The notes under the pieces are model-generated. The model worked only from the letters and a program-made list of their open reading frames with translations, was not told the origin of the DNA and did not search any database. Positions 24,068 to 35,519 of a stretch of 64,000 nt of DNA are shown here, piece by piece (within the stretch, counting starts at the first letter, position 1; each line of letters begins with the position of its first letter). The stretch is from the NCBI GenBank assembly GCA_030848705.1, contig CM061235.1:138887228-138951227 (forward strand). The letters run 5' to 3'. The stretch is from Heracleum sosnowskyi (taxonomy: Eukaryota > Streptophyta > Magnoliopsida > Apiales > Apiaceae). Both the position numbers and the translations under genes were made by a program.

Positions 24068-25466
24068 AATACGAGTTTATTAATGTTACCCAAGTTTTGT
24101 ATTGTATTATAACTTTAAATGACTTTTATTGACTTCTAAAAAGTCGAATGACTTTTGTTGATTTGATAAACTTTTAATGACTTTTATGGAGTTTGTATAT
24201 TTCATCATTACTTTTACAGACTTTTTTATATTGACTTTTGAGGAGTTTTACTTACATCTAATGACTTTTGATCGTTAACTTCTATTAATATGAATATAAA
24301 ATTATAAATAAATAACATATAGAAAAAGGTAATAAATAATAAGTTTATATTAAAAATTATATAACAAGAAGATCGAATTATTGATATTTCACCAATAATT
24401 TTTTTTATATACAATTGTAATAGAAACTATTATTAAATTATTGATTTTTAATTTTTAATCTTGAATATATGTGTGTAGAGGAATTTTAAACTTTCAAAGG
24501 TTTATCATCTAACCGAAGGATATGCAATGTGTCCCCGGAAACTTTAGACAATAAGACTTTAATGTCTGAAAATAAACATCTTGAACTTCAAGCGCACGTG
24601 AGAGAAAAGACGACATTAAAACTAAGAAAATAGAATTCTTAAGTAAAGTAAAAGATTTTACAACAAAATCTAAACGAAAAGAAAATTATATAATTAATAA
24701 TTAATACAAATAGAAATCCAACCAAAGGGGATCCCTTTGGTTAGACTCGTCAAATATCCAAATAGTATAAAATCAAGTAAAAAGTACAATTCTAACCTCC
24801 AACATCAATATAATTTAATTAAATTTAAAATAAAAAAATAAGCAAAAAATGACTCAATAAGTTTTTTTTGCAAATGAATATGTGTAAATCTGAACATTAA
24901 GAATCTTAAAATTCAAAATAAATACACAATAATTAAACTTAAATCAAAACTAAAAAGATAGTAGAAGCTAAAAACTTTCAAGTTAAAAAGTAAATCAGTT
25001 AAATCAAAGAGATAATATTTGACAAAAAAAAATCAAAGGAATAATAACCATCCTTCATAATTTAAGAGAGAAGATATTCTATTTGTGAAAGAGAAATGAC
25101 AAAATTCTGAAATAAATGAAATTGAAGAAAATAAAATAATAATTTAAAAGTCATGTGAAATCTTACCCCAACCTCATGACTTTTCACATTAGATCTCTAG
25201 TTATATTTTAAGTTAAAAGTCATTAAAAGTCATTAAATGTAATTGTCATTCCAAATTCATGACTTTTTGAATAACAGTCTACTTTTAAAGAGTTGTTAAA
25301 AGTTTAAATTGAATAACACCTTACTTTTAATGACTTTTTAAAAGTTGTTAAAAGTTTTAATTCAATAACACCATACTTTTATATACTCTTTAAAAGTTAG
25401 AATTGAATAACACATAATTTTTAAAATCCTTAAAAGTTTGGTATTCAATACCACCCCCTTAGATTA
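24068..25466. mobile_element. Possible terminal-repeat element with subterminal repeats
   Basis: The right end (25200-25460) holds many inverted copies of AATGACTTTTAAAAGT and GTTATTCAAT and finishes GGTATTCAATACCACCCCCTTAG. The left part (24100-24260) is packed with the same AATGACTTTTAT word in the opposite sense. Subterminal short repeats in opposite orientation fit a non-autonomous DNA transposon. No transposase or clear target duplication is seen, and the borders are approximate. Confidence 0.4.
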
Positions 25467-25471
25467 CAGGT

Positions 25472-25886
25472 TGTTGGAACCAGTTTTCTGTCGGGTCGGA
25501 TTCCAGAAAGCTCTTCGGGTCAACCTGTCCAAAGAAGAGAATGCGAGGGATTGGGCCCCCGATTCACCTCCGGTGTGAGAATAAGTTAAAGGTTCCAATT
25601 AGGTTTAAATGAACATGTAAGTATTTGTGAGCGTAAAAATGAGTATTAACCTGAATATGAAACCTGTTATGTGCTTTTATAGGCACTTTGGTACCGGCTC
25701 GCCCAGATCTATCGGGGGCAACTGCCCACCCATGTTGTCCTGTTCTTACGCCTGAATAGTCGGGTGACTTGGTCAAGCAACGGTTGGATCCAACGGACCG
25801 ACCCGAAGGAATGGGCTGCGACCATTCGGCCCAATTATGGCTCGGCCCAATCCCTATTCGGCCCAATCACGGTTGGGCCACCAACA
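25472..25886 (-). repeat. 3' LTR of element A
   Basis: On minus it reads TGTTGGTGGCCC... to ...GGTTCCAACA. A TATAAAA box lies at 25675-25681 (minus). It differs from the other LTR at about eight positions, mostly transitions. Confidence 0.93.
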
Positions 25887-26141
25887 TGTCCCTGGACTTC
25901 GGTCGGATTGTTAATGCGTTCGGAGTCCTAGCTTTTCACTTCTCTTCGGGGTGGAATCCAACGGTTTCGTACCTATCCGTTGCGACACGTCATCTAGAGA
26001 ATCGTGTCGTAATTAATAATGACAGCCGTAATTTCTCGAGATTAGTGCTGGATCATCACCGTTGAATCCCAAACGGCTTGGATCGTACGACCAAGATTAA
26101 GCGTTCACGTTTTTATTGTCCAAACGTCACATATCCTTTCG

Positions 26142-26149
26142 TATAAATA
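26142..26149 (+). promoter_or_regulatory. TATA box of the antisense gene in element A
   Basis: TATAAATA followed by AAAG lies about 570 bp upstream of the antisense ATG, with a leader that is spliced (donor at 26288, acceptor ending 26710). The same box and surrounding bases occur at 50326-50333 in element B, so it is likely a conserved promoter. Confidence 0.65.
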
Positions 26150-26715
26150 AAAGAAATTCCCCCCAAATATCGTCACTTATACATTCAAAAGCAACTTCAC
26201 TTTGCCGGTTTCTCTCTACCACCTCTGTTTTCAGGTATCGACGATTTCTCTTGACAAGTTCGAATCCTCCTCAAATTCCTACCACAAGTAAGTTTCTATT
26301 CCTCTGCACAATTTCTTTTTTCGTGTTTAACTTTCCTGAATATGTCTGCTATTGATTAGGCATAATAGCATTTTTGCTTTGGGTTATACTTATTTTCGGA
26401 AATATACCCGTAATTAGGCCGGTAGTCAGACCAGTAGATAGATTCACCCTAGGAATAATTTCCTAGTCCAATTTGTCCCTGGAACAGTTTTCGAGACCAA
26501 TTTGTCCCTAGAACAATCTTCGGCACGGGTTGACTCCTAGAACAGTCTTCGGGACGAATTCGTTCTTAGGAGTCTCTTTTAGTACTTCCCTTAGGCGCTA
26601 GTGATTTCCCGACCGGTCCCAGCCCTCTGTACTCGGCCCTCCTATTTTCTTTTCTTCTTTCTTTGATCCTGTCCGAGTACACGGCTAATTTTCTTCATCC
26701 ATTGATGCAGGAAAT

Positions 26716-28518
26716 ATGGATCGGTCGTCTTCTAGGTCCGGTCGCCCCAGATCTGTTTCCCCAGAGAGGTCTCCTTTTTTCAGTGCTGAAGAATTTCCAG
26801 CGGCAAACCATCCTTCTCGGTTATCTAAGGACCGAGCCGCTAAGCTTCCCAAGGAATTCGATATCCCAACCGGCGCCTGGCACACGTATCTGCCGAGAGC
26901 GTCCGATCGGATATGGCATAATCCGCCTGTCCCGAAAGGCTATGGTGATGTGGCCACCGGAATTTCTGAAGCCGCCTTAAAGTGTGGTTTTCGGGTTCCG
27001 ATGCTTCCCCTAGTGAAGCAGCTGTTCGCCCAGATGGGGATAGCTTTGGGTCAAATGGATCCAAACGGATTCCTGCATATGAATGGCTTCCAGTGCCGAT
27101 GTCTTGCGGTCAACGTCGACCTAACTCCCGCCCTGTTCTGGCATCATCACGACTTTCGGAAAAATGGCAAGAGCAAGGGTTTCTACTCTATTGCTCGCCG
27201 TACCAATAGGGCCGAGTGGGTAGAGACCAATTCTAACAACAAAGGCAGCCACGACAAGTGGTGCTTTATCTCGGGTCCCAAGATCGGTGCTGCAGCTCAG
27301 TGGCATGTGGTCGATCCTACGACCCAAATAGTTAAACCCACCCTATCGGGTGGCGAATTTCATGAATACCAAAGGTTATGCAATTTTGATATGGGTCGGA
27401 TTCCGTTAGAGGATCTTAGGGATCGCCAATGGCTTTTCGCCCTATGGGGTAATGGTAACATCCTTCATCCCTTGCACTTTACTTTTCCTTCTTTTGTGCT
27501 TCTGTCTTCCCTTTTATACTGCCTTTTAAAATGTCTAACACCTTTTCTTTCTTTTTGCAGTGTCTTCTCGCCAGGCTATCGTTGAGCGAAAGAGGGCCAA
27601 GTTCGAAGCCGAGCAAGCAGCTAGGGCGGTTAGAGCAGCTGAGGAGGCGGAGGCGGCCGAGGCAGGCGCGGCGTCTAACAATAGTCGCCAGGAAGCTGAG
27701 AGACCGACCAGCCCAGCCCCAACGTCTCCTCCTCCGACCGATCACACGGAGCAAACGACTGGGTCCGTTCAGGCTAGGAAAAGGGTTCGGCGGGGGGATG
27801 TTTTGAAGACATATGTCCCTCAGTGGGCGATATTGGAGTCCGATGCTGTCACCACGGCCGACCCTAAGGCGATCAAGGAGATAGCTCCTGATTTGTGCCG
27901 GGCCTTGGTGCTTCCGGCCGATCGCCCTACCTACGACCGGTTGGACATCGCCAACGCTTGCACCGACCTGATGGCCTTCCTTTCCCTGGTAATATATCTT
28001 AACTTTTCTTTCAATTTCTTGTCCTTCCATCTTTTTAACCAAGTTCTTTTTCCTTGTTTTAGGCGACACCGATGGCTGCCATCATCACCGACAAGGTGAA
28101 GGATATGCAGGGCAGATCCGGCCAAATCCAGGAACTGGAGGTTCGGGCGGTGAGATCGGAGACTGCTCTCCGCCAAGCTATTGGTGATGTGGAGAGGTTG
28201 GAGGGTCAAGCTGCGGCGCTTAGGGCTGATCGGGAGGCGATACAGAAAGAGGTCGACCTTCTCCGAGCCAAGTTAACCAAGCGCAACCTCTCTCTGAAGG
28301 CTTCTAGAAAGATCGCCCGGAAGGAGGCCAAGCTTCGGTTGAACGCCGAGGAACGCTGTTATCAGATGGGCCACGACGAGGTCGTGAGGAGGGCGGTTGC
28401 CATAGGTTTGGACCACACAGCTTTGGTAGAGCCCGGCTTCACTGATCCAGTTGGTCGCCCAGATGAGGATGAGCCTCCGGTCGTATCCTCTGGAGAAGAT
28501 GAAGAGTTGTCTGATTAG
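26716..28518 (+). CDS. Antisense extra gene of element A (Tat aORF, putative gypsy-type transposon domain)
   Basis: Three coding exons, join(26716..27454, 27561..27988, 28063..28518), give 540 aa on the strand opposite gag-pol; a further intron (26288-26710) lies in the 5' UTR. Residues 1-250 form a globular region (EFDIPTGAWHTYLPR, GISEAALKCGFRVPMLPLVK, LFAQMGIALGQMDPNG) resembling the plant 'putative gypsy type transposon' domain found in many annotated hypothetical proteins. Then come an Ala/Glu-rich helix, an RKRVRRGD basic patch, a second conserved block (APDLCRALVLPADRP), and a long coiled coil (about 400-480) ending in an acidic SSGEDEELSD tail. All splice sites are shared with the copy in element B (543 aa). 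Antisense extra ORFs are known from Grande-type Tat elements. Function is unknown; the coiled coil suggests self-assembly or partner binding. Confidence 0.85.
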
Positions 28519-28659
28519 GGCTTTTTTTTTCTTTTGTACTTTATTTCGCCATCGAGCACTAGACTTTTGTAGCCTTCGGGCATTAAATGTATTTTGTCCT
28601 TTGTACTGGATTTTCAAAATTTTATATCATCTATGCCTTCTTTTATTACCGATTGTTGT

Positions 28660-29110
28660 CTTATCATAATTGATGATTTTATGTACCTTCGGCTCCGATT
28701 ATATGTGTCTTTGGTTTTATCTTTGCCTTAACATAGTTAACAATATTTATGTGTCTTTGGCTTGTGAACTTCGTCTTAACATAATTAACTCGGTTTTATG
28801 TATCTTCGGCTTTATTTTGCCTCAACATAATTTAACCAAAATTTAGCAATTATATGTATCTTCGGCTCCTATCTTCGCCTTAACATAAATAAAATAGTTT
28901 TATTTATCTTCGGCTTTATTTTGCATTAACATAATTTAAACAAAGTTTAGCAATTATATGTATCTTCGGCTTCTATCTTCGCCTTAACATAATTGAATCA
29001 ATTTTATGTATCTTCGACTTTATTTTGCCTTAACATAATCTAAACAAAGTTTAGCAATTATATGTATCTTCGGCTTCTATATTCGCCTAACATGGTCCGT
29101 ACTCTCCCAA
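28660..29110. repeat. Tandem repeats between gag-pol and the antisense gene, element A
   Basis: Diverged repeats of TTATGTATCTTCGGCTT...GCCTTAACATAATT recur about seven times with 40-90 bp spacing. Element B has the reverse complement of the same motif in the matching place. No ORF lies here. It may hold the 3' ends of both convergent transcripts. Confidence 0.85.
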
Positions 29111-29386
29111 AGTTTGGGTGTTTGGTTATCCAATCGCCAAATTTATGAAACATTATTCAAGAAGTCGTGGCATTTATCTTTTTTGGTCGTCCCTAGATAA
29201 ATGTCCGACTTATAACATTGTAATGCATAACTGTTATAATAGGTAGAACGGGGAAACATGTATTTTATTGATAAATTATTCGACTCTACATGCTTTTGAG
29301 CAAGAAAACTTAGTACAAAGTAAAAAATAAGAACTTGAGTGGCGAGCACCTTTTGTTCGACCATATTCCCTTAGATTGGGTGAAGG

Positions 29387-32300
29387 CTATTGGTAATATC
29401 TTCGTAACCTGGAGGCGTGCCATGTGTTCTTGATCGGGTCGCTAGACATGGTTGCTAATTTGTAGGTACCAGGTCGAATCACCTCAGTCACTTTATACGG
29501 GCCTTCCCAGTTTGGCATTAGTTTTCCCTGCTTAGCTGGCATAGAGGTCGCCAATTCACGCAACACCAAATCACCCGACATGAAGGTCCTTTTCTTCATT
29601 CCAGCGTCGTAGTATTGGGCTGCCTGGAGCTGATATTTCAAATTCCTTAGGTGTGCAGCTTCCCTCTCTTCTTCTAGTAAATCAACATTGGCCCGGAGGC
29701 CGAATTCATTCGCCTCGACGTTGAACACCTCCGTTCGGTAGGAGTCCAGTCCGACCTCAACGGGAACCAGGGCGTCGGTCCCGAATGCCAACTTGAAAGG
29801 TGTTTCTCCGGTTGAAGAACGTGGGGTCGTTCGGTACGCCCACAACACCCAGTTTAACTCTTCTGCCCAAAGCCCCTTGGCATCTCCCAATCGCTTTTTT
29901 ATCCCTTCGAAGATAATTTTATTTGCGGCCTCGATTGCTCCGTTTCCTTGAGGGTGGCCGACCGAGCTAAATTTTTGTTGTATTCCGAAATGCGTCAAGA
30001 ACTTCCTGAACTTGTTCCCGATGAACTGGGTCCCATTGTCGGATACACAGACTTTGGGGATCCCGAACCTGAGTATGACTTGCTCTAGCATGAACTTTTT
30101 TGCTGCTTCTTCAGTTATGGTCGCCAGGGGTCTTGCTTCGACCCACTTGGTCATATAGTCGATCGCCACTATGCAATACTTGGCTTGTTTCGTGCTCTTG
30201 GGTAGAATTCCCACGATATCTACAGCCCACATGGCGAAAGGAATGGGGCTTAGGACTGATGCCATTTCTTCTGGTGGCTGTTTCGGGATGGTACTGAATA
30301 ACTGACATTGTCGACACTTCTTTGCGTAATCGGCCGCATCTGCTCGCAAAGTCGGCCAATAAAACCCCTGTCTGAGGATTTTGAAGGCAAGTGACCGACC
30401 GGCAAGATGTTCTCCACATATCCCTTCGTGAACTGTTTCCAAAGCCAGTAGTTGCTCTTCGGGGTCCAGACATCGGAGAAGGGGTTCTGTCGCTGACCTT
30501 CTATACAACTTGTTACCGATGATGGTGTAGCTTGCTGCCCTGTATTTCACCTTTTGGGCCTCTTTTCGGTCTAGGGGCAAAGTACCTTTTTCTAGATAGG
30601 CACTGATCGGGGTCATCCAGTCAATGCCTTGGTGGATTTCCATGCATTGTTGCTTGTCGATTGAAGGGATTTTCACTTCGGTCAGGTAGATGGATCCCGT
30701 GAGGTTGTGTGTTTCGGCCGAAGCCAACCTTGACAGAGCATCGGCTCGGCTGTTATCCTCTCTTCCTACTTGACTTAATTCGAAAGATTCGAATGAGACC
30801 GATGAGTCCTTTACCTTTGCGGCGTAAGCCTTAAGTCGAAGCTCTCTTTGTTCGTATTCTCCTGAAAAGTGCTTCACCACTAACAAAGAATCACTAAATA
30901 CTCGTAAATTTCTTACCTCGAGGTTCTTGGCCAGGTTTAAACCAGCTAACAGTGCTTCGTACTCGGCCTCATTATTGGTTAGCGGGAAAGTGAATCTTAT
31001 TGTTTGGCAGATTTCGAAACCATCTGGGCTTGAAAGGATTAATCCTGCCCCACATTTTGACCCGGCTACCGACCCATCTACGAACAATTTCCACTTGCCT
31101 GGCGATCGGACTAACTGCTCTTCGGGAGTTAGGTCTTTTGGTCCTGAAAAATAGCATTCGACCATGAAGTCTGCCAATGCTTGAGCTTTGATGGACGTTC
31201 TGGGGATGTATTCCAAATCGTATTCTCCCAGCTCGATGGACCAAGCCACCACCCTTCCAGACGCTTCTGGTCTTGTTAGAATTTTCTTAAGGGGTTGATC
31301 GGTTATAACCTCTACCGTTCGCCCCTGAAAATAGTGTCGTAGCTTTCGGGTCGCCATTACAAGGCCGTATGCGAACTTTTCTGCATTTGGATATCTTGTT
31401 TCCGTATCTTTCAGCATGTGGGATACATAAAACACCGGGTGTTGAGAGCTGTTGTGCTCTTTTACTAGTACTGCTCCAAGAGTTCGGTCGCTCACCGCTA
31501 AGTACAGCTGCAATGTTTCCTTCGGGTCGGGCCCCATCAGGAGAGGCGCTTTGGTGAGATATTCCTTCACATCTTCAAATGCTCTTTGGCACTTCGGCCC
31601 CCACTCGAAATTTTTTGATCCTCGGAGTGCTTCAAAGAAAGGTAGGGCTTTTTCTGCTGATCTGGAAATAAATCTTCGCAGGGCGGCCATTCGACCGGTC
31701 AATTTCTGTACATCCCGAACTGTCTTCGGCTGTTCCATGTCGATCACTGCTTGTATCTTTTCTGGGTTCGCCTCGATCCCTCGGGCACTGACCATGTACC
31801 CTAGGAATTTCCCACTGGAGACTCCGAAAGTACACTTGTTCGGATTAATCTTCATGCCATGCTTCCTTAATGTCTCGAAGCACTCTTTGAGGTCCTCCAT
31901 GTGATCTTCGAACTGGGACTTAACAATCATGTCATCCACATAGCATTCCATGTTTCTCCCAATTTGTTTATGGAAAATCCGATTGACCACTCTTTGGAAT
32001 GTGGCTCCTGCGTTTTTCAGGCCGAAAGGCATTTTGATGTAGGCGTATGTTCCTTTCGGAGTGATGAATGCTGTCTTTGGAATATCCTCGGCATTCATTG
32101 CAATCTGATGGTATCCTGAAAAAGCATCCAAAAAACTAAGTACCTGATACCCGGCAGTAGCGTCTGTCAGCTGGTCAATGCTAGGAAGTGGGTAGTGGTC
32201 CTTTGGGCATGCTTTGTTTAAGTCGGTGTAGTCCACACACATTCGCCATTTATTGTTTGTTTTTTTTACCACCACTACATTGGCTAGCCAGTCTGGGTAC

Positions 32301-34876
32301 TCGATTTCCTCTATGAATTTTGCTTCCAAGAGTTTTTCCACTTCAGCTTCAATGATCTTCTGTCGTTCCATGGCGAATGTTCTATTTCTTTGCTTTACTG
32401 GCTTTGCCTCGGGCTTAACATTGAGACAATGCTTCGCCGTCTTTGGATCCAAGCCAGGCATGTCCTCCGGCCCCCAGGCGAAGACGTCGTGGTATTGTCT
32501 GACAACTTCAATTACCTTCTTCTTGAGGTCGGGCTCCATGTTTTTCCCGATTCGCACCATTTTTCCTGAACAACATGCATATAACTCTACCTCTTTGGTT
32601 TCCGCTGCTGGTTCGGCGATTGGGTTGGATAGGTCCGCACCAAATTTCTCTAACTCAATATTTAGGGTTTGGCAACTTCCGCTGATTTCGCCTTCGGCTC
32701 TTTTTCTCTTACCTCCTTCAGTCATCTCAAAATCTTGATCCTTGTCTAGATCGTCCAACATGATGATTCGGGCAGTTTTTTGATCGCCCTTCATCTCCCC
32801 GATGCCATGCTCAGTCGGAAATTTCAATTTGAGATGGGGTATTGATGCTACCGCCTGGAAAGAAGTAAGGGCTGGCCTTCCGAGAATGGCGTTGTAGGGG
32901 TTTTCCACTCGAACCACATAAAATTTGACCTGTTTTTCTACAGTATATGGAGCTTTACCCAAGAGAACAGATAGAGTGATAGTACCTTCGATGGGGACTG
33001 GCTGATTTCCGAAGCCGTAAAGGGGTGCTTCGTGGCAAGGCTCCAACTGTTCGCCTCCAAGGTTCATTTTGCTGTACGTCCGGTGGTATAAAATGTTCAC
33101 CGAACTTCCTCCATCCACTAAAGCTTTCCATATTTTGTTTTGGCCGATCACCGGGTTAATGAGCAGAGGATCCCCGTGAGGCCAAATCACATCCTCATAA
33201 TCATCCTCGGTGAACATGATCGGCATCGCCTGTTTTGCAGATTGAAATTGGTATAAGTTGTAAACCTGCTTTGCGTACCTCTTCTTGGCTGTCTTGCTAT
33301 CGCGTCCTAGGGTGCTTCCGCCGAATATAGTCTTTACTTCACCCCTGTATCTTTCGACTTCTTCGGGCTCTTTTCGTTTGTCTTCCTTCGGGACCAGCTT
33401 ATCCCTTAGGTCTTTGACAAATTTATTCAGCTCCCCTTCCTTGATCATCTTCTCTATCAATTTTTTCAAATGGTAACACTCGTCAGTGTTGTGGCCCTTA
33501 TCCTGATGATAATCGCAATACTTGTTGCCATTCTTCTTGTAGTCGGGCATTTTCATTCGTGCTGGGCGAACGAAGCCAGGCTTTCCTTTTATCTCATGGA
33601 GAATCTTCGAGATTGGTGCATTCAGAGGGGTAAATGCCATGCCATCTCTATCTTTTCGTCGTTCGGCAGCTTTGTCGCGGCCCTTCGCCTCATCTCGTCG
33701 GTCCTCGTATCTTCGCCCCGAATCGTACCTGCCATGCCCTTTCCTTCCCCTGTCTTCTCTCCTGACCTCTTTGTACCCTCCGATGGATTCCATCTTCCTT
33801 CGGATGCTTTCACCCCTCAAGTATATATCGTTCAGGGATTTAGGGGGAATATCGTAAAGAGAAGATCGGAGTTTTTTACCTTTGATGGGGTCTAGTCCTG
33901 CTGATAAGAACCCCGCAGCCTTTACTTTGTCCAAATTCGTTACCATTCCAGCCTCTTCCTTAAACCTAGCCGGATAATCTCCCAACTCTTCGTTCGGCCT
34001 CTGTCTACAGTGGATTAAAGCTTCGGTATCCTTCTCTCTTCGGCACAAGTGCGAATAGTGCCTCAAGAATTTCCTTTTCAGTTGGTCATAAGAGCATATC
34101 GACCTTGGCTTCATTGACCTGTACCACATGGTGGCTGGACCCTTCAGATATGTCTTGAACATCTTACAGAGCATGACGTCACAGTGTCCCATTCCCGTCA
34201 TAAGGGACTCATACTTCTCACAATGGTCCTCGGGATCACCTTTCCCATTAAATTCGTTCATCTTCGGGAATTGTCTTCCCGAGGGAGGTCTATACTGCTC
34301 GATTTCCTCCGACACTATTGGCTCGTGACTAATCCTTCGATCACCGAACATCGCCTTCTCCCTTCGGCTTAGCCTGTCTTTCATGCGAGGATCTCCTTCC
34401 TCGTCGGTGTCCGATCGTACGGTTACCTTGGAACGGATCCTTCGGGGGTGTGATTCAGAGTCCGAAGACCCATCTTCATCATTATGCACCCTCTTTTCTT
34501 TCCTGTGACTGGTCTGTACCAGTAATTGTTCTCCGGTTTCCACAGCACCTTGAAGGGCCTTTTCCTCAGCATCAAGCTCAGCCCTTCGCCTTTTAATTGC
34601 TTCCAGCTTAGCAAGGTCCTCATCCCTCTTCTTCGCCCTAGCTTGGGCTTCGGCTTCCAGCCTTTCTTTTTCCCTCTGCTTTCCTCCTCTGGCAGCAGCT
34701 TCCTCACGCCATTTAAGAATCATGGCCTTTTGCTCTTTGGGAGTGGGCATCGGTCCCTCCTCCAAATCATCATCAAAATTGAGAACCCGATTAATAGGGG
34801 GCGTAGTCGTAGAGGGACCTTGGCGATGAGTCTCAGCAAAACCGAGTACCCTGTCTTCAGAACCATCGATTGCCAT
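29387..34876 (-). CDS. Gag-pol polyprotein of element A
   Basis: One 1829-residue frame encodes, in order: a charged N-terminus; Gag (about 203-345); a zinc knuckle of C-x2-H-x4-H-x4-C form near 454-467 (His for the second Cys); aspartic protease with DGGSSVN near 588; reverse transcriptase with YVDD near 979; RNase H (about 1110-1230); an additional archaeal-type RNase H (from about 1262, acidic sites in FVDGS, NNEAEYEAL, FSDS and REDNSRADA); integrase with HHCC finger near 1483-1524 and D-D-35-E near 1553, 1613, 1649; and a C-terminal WEGPYKV (GPY/F) motif without chromodomain. The second RNase H and missing chromodomain place it in the Tat lineage. No stop or frameshift is present. Confidence 0.95.
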   Translation of the reverse strand: MAIDGSEDRVLGFAETHRQGPSTTTPPINRVLNFDDDLEEGPMPTPKEQKAMILKWREEAAARGGKQREKERLEAEAQARAKKRDEDLAKLEAIKRRRAELDAEEKALQGAVETGEQLLVQTSHRKEKRVHNDEDGSSDSESHPRRIRSKVTVRSDTDEEGDPRMKDRLSRREKAMFGDRRISHEPIVSEEIEQYRPPSGRQFPKMNEFNGKGDPEDHCEKYESLMTGMGHCDVMLCKMFKTYLKGPATMWYRSMKPRSICSYDQLKRKFLRHYSHLCRREKDTEALIHCRQRPNEELGDYPARFKEEAGMVTNLDKVKAAGFLSAGLDPIKGKKLRSSLYDIPPKSLNDIYLRGESIRRKMESIGGYKEVRREDRGRKGHGRYDSGRRYEDRRDEAKGRDKAAERRKDRDGMAFTPLNAPISKILHEIKGKPGFVRPARMKMPDYKKNGNKYCDYHQDKGHNTDECYHLKKLIEKMIKEGELNKFVKDLRDKLVPKEDKRKEPEEVERYRGEVKTIFGGSTLGRDSKTAKKRYAKQVYNLYQFQSAKQAMPIMFTEDDYEDVIWPHGDPLLINPVIGQNKIWKALVDGGSSVNILYHRTYSKMNLGGEQLEPCHEAPLYGFGNQPVPIEGTITLSVLLGKAPYTVEKQVKFYVVRVENPYNAILGRPALTSFQAVASIPHLKLKFPTEHGIGEMKGDQKTARIIMLDDLDKDQDFEMTEGGKRKRAEGEISGSCQTLNIELEKFGADLSNPIAEPAAETKEVELYACCSGKMVRIGKNMEPDLKKKVIEVVRQYHDVFAWGPEDMPGLDPKTAKHCLNVKPEAKPVKQRNRTFAMERQKIIEAEVEKLLEAKFIEEIEYPDWLANVVVVKKTNNKWRMCVDYTDLNKACPKDHYPLPSIDQLTDATAGYQVLSFLDAFSGYHQIAMNAEDIPKTAFITPKGTYAYIKMPFGLKNAGATFQRVVNRIFHKQIGRNMECYVDDMIVKSQFEDHMEDLKECFETLRKHGMKINPNKCTFGVSSGKFLGYMVSARGIEANPEKIQAVIDMEQPKTVRDVQKLTGRMAALRRFISRSAEKALPFFEALRGSKNFEWGPKCQRAFEDVKEYLTKAPLLMGPDPKETLQLYLAVSDRTLGAVLVKEHNSSQHPVFYVSHMLKDTETRYPNAEKFAYGLVMATRKLRHYFQGRTVEVITDQPLKKILTRPEASGRVVAWSIELGEYDLEYIPRTSIKAQALADFMVECYFSGPKDLTPEEQLVRSPGKWKLFVDGSVAGSKCGAGLILSSPDGFEICQTIRFTFPLTNNEAEYEALLAGLNLAKNLEVRNLRVFSDSLLVVKHFSGEYEQRELRLKAYAAKVKDSSVSFESFELSQVGREDNSRADALSRLASAETHNLTGSIYLTEVKIPSIDKQQCMEIHQGIDWMTPISAYLEKGTLPLDRKEAQKVKYRAASYTIIGNKLYRRSATEPLLRCLDPEEQLLALETVHEGICGEHLAGRSLAFKILRQGFYWPTLRADAADYAKKCRQCQLFSTIPKQPPEEMASVLSPIPFAMWAVDIVGILPKSTKQAKYCIVAIDYMTKWVEARPLATITEEAAKKFMLEQVILRFGIPKVCVSDNGTQFIGNKFRKFLTHFGIQQKFSSVGHPQGNGAIEAANKIIFEGIKKRLGDAKGLWAEELNWVLWAYRTTPRSSTGETPFKLAFGTDALVPVEVGLDSYRTEVFNVEANEFGLRANVDLLEEEREAAHLRNLKYQLQAAQYYDAGMKKRTFMSGDLVLRELATSMPAKQGKLMPNWEGPYKVTEVIRPGTYKLATMSSDPIKNTWHASRLRRYYQ

Positions 34877-34931
34877 CGTTCTCAGCTAACGTCACGAATT
34901 GGCTTACACGTTTCCCATAGACGGCGCCAAA

Positions 34932-35346
34932 TGTTGGAACCAGTTTTCTGTCGGGTCGGATTCCAGAAAGCTCTTCGGGTCAACCTGTCCAAAGAAGAGA
35001 ATGCGAGGGATTGGGCCCCCGATTCACCTCTGGTGTGAGAATAAGTTAAAGGTTCTAATTAGGTTTAAATGAACGTGTAAGTATTTGTGAGCGTAAAAAT
35101 GAGTATTAACCTGAATATGAAACCTGTTATGTGCTTTTATAGGCACTTTGGTACCGGCTCGCCCGGATCTATCTGGGGCAACTGCCCACCCATGTTGTCT
35201 TGTTCTTACGCCTGAATAGTCGGGTGACTTGGTCAAGCAACGGTTGGATCCAATGGACCGACCCGAAGGAATGGGCTGCGACCATTCGGCCCAATTATGG
35301 CTCGGCCCAATCCCTATTCGGCCCAATCACAGTTGGGCCACCAACA
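34932..35346 (-). repeat. 5' LTR of element A
   Basis: It ends (minus strand) in CCAACA just before the primer site TTTGGCGCCGTC at about 34931 downward. It carries the element promoter with TATAAAA. The start codon of gag-pol is 55 bp beyond the LTR. Confidence 0.93.
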
Positions 35347-35519
35347 CATGTGTTTTTAGGTTTTCAAATTGTAGTATGTGAAAGTTATATTGGTTCACGT
35401 CATAGTCATAAGGTGTTTTGTGTCTTTAGGGTTTATTTATTTAATTTTATTTTTAAGGTAAGATGTGTGTAATTTTTTTAAAAACAATTTTATATTTTGG
35501 CGTTTGGTTAGGGCTTAAA

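Larger units (their letters stand above)
25472..35346 (-). mobile_element. Tat-lineage Ty3 retrotransposon, element A (complete)
   Basis: The 9.9 kb element lies on the minus strand with 415 bp LTRs at 25472-25886 and 34932-35346. Flanks CAGGT and CATGT are a 5 bp duplication with one mismatch. Order in element sense: LTR, primer site TTTGGCGCCGTCTATGGG, gag-pol, tandem repeats, an antisense gene, LTR. I count 8 LTR differences in 415 (1.9%), which at a commonly used plant rate is under about 1 Myr (inference). The single gag-pol frame is uninterrupted, so the copy may still be competent. Confidence 0.93.
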
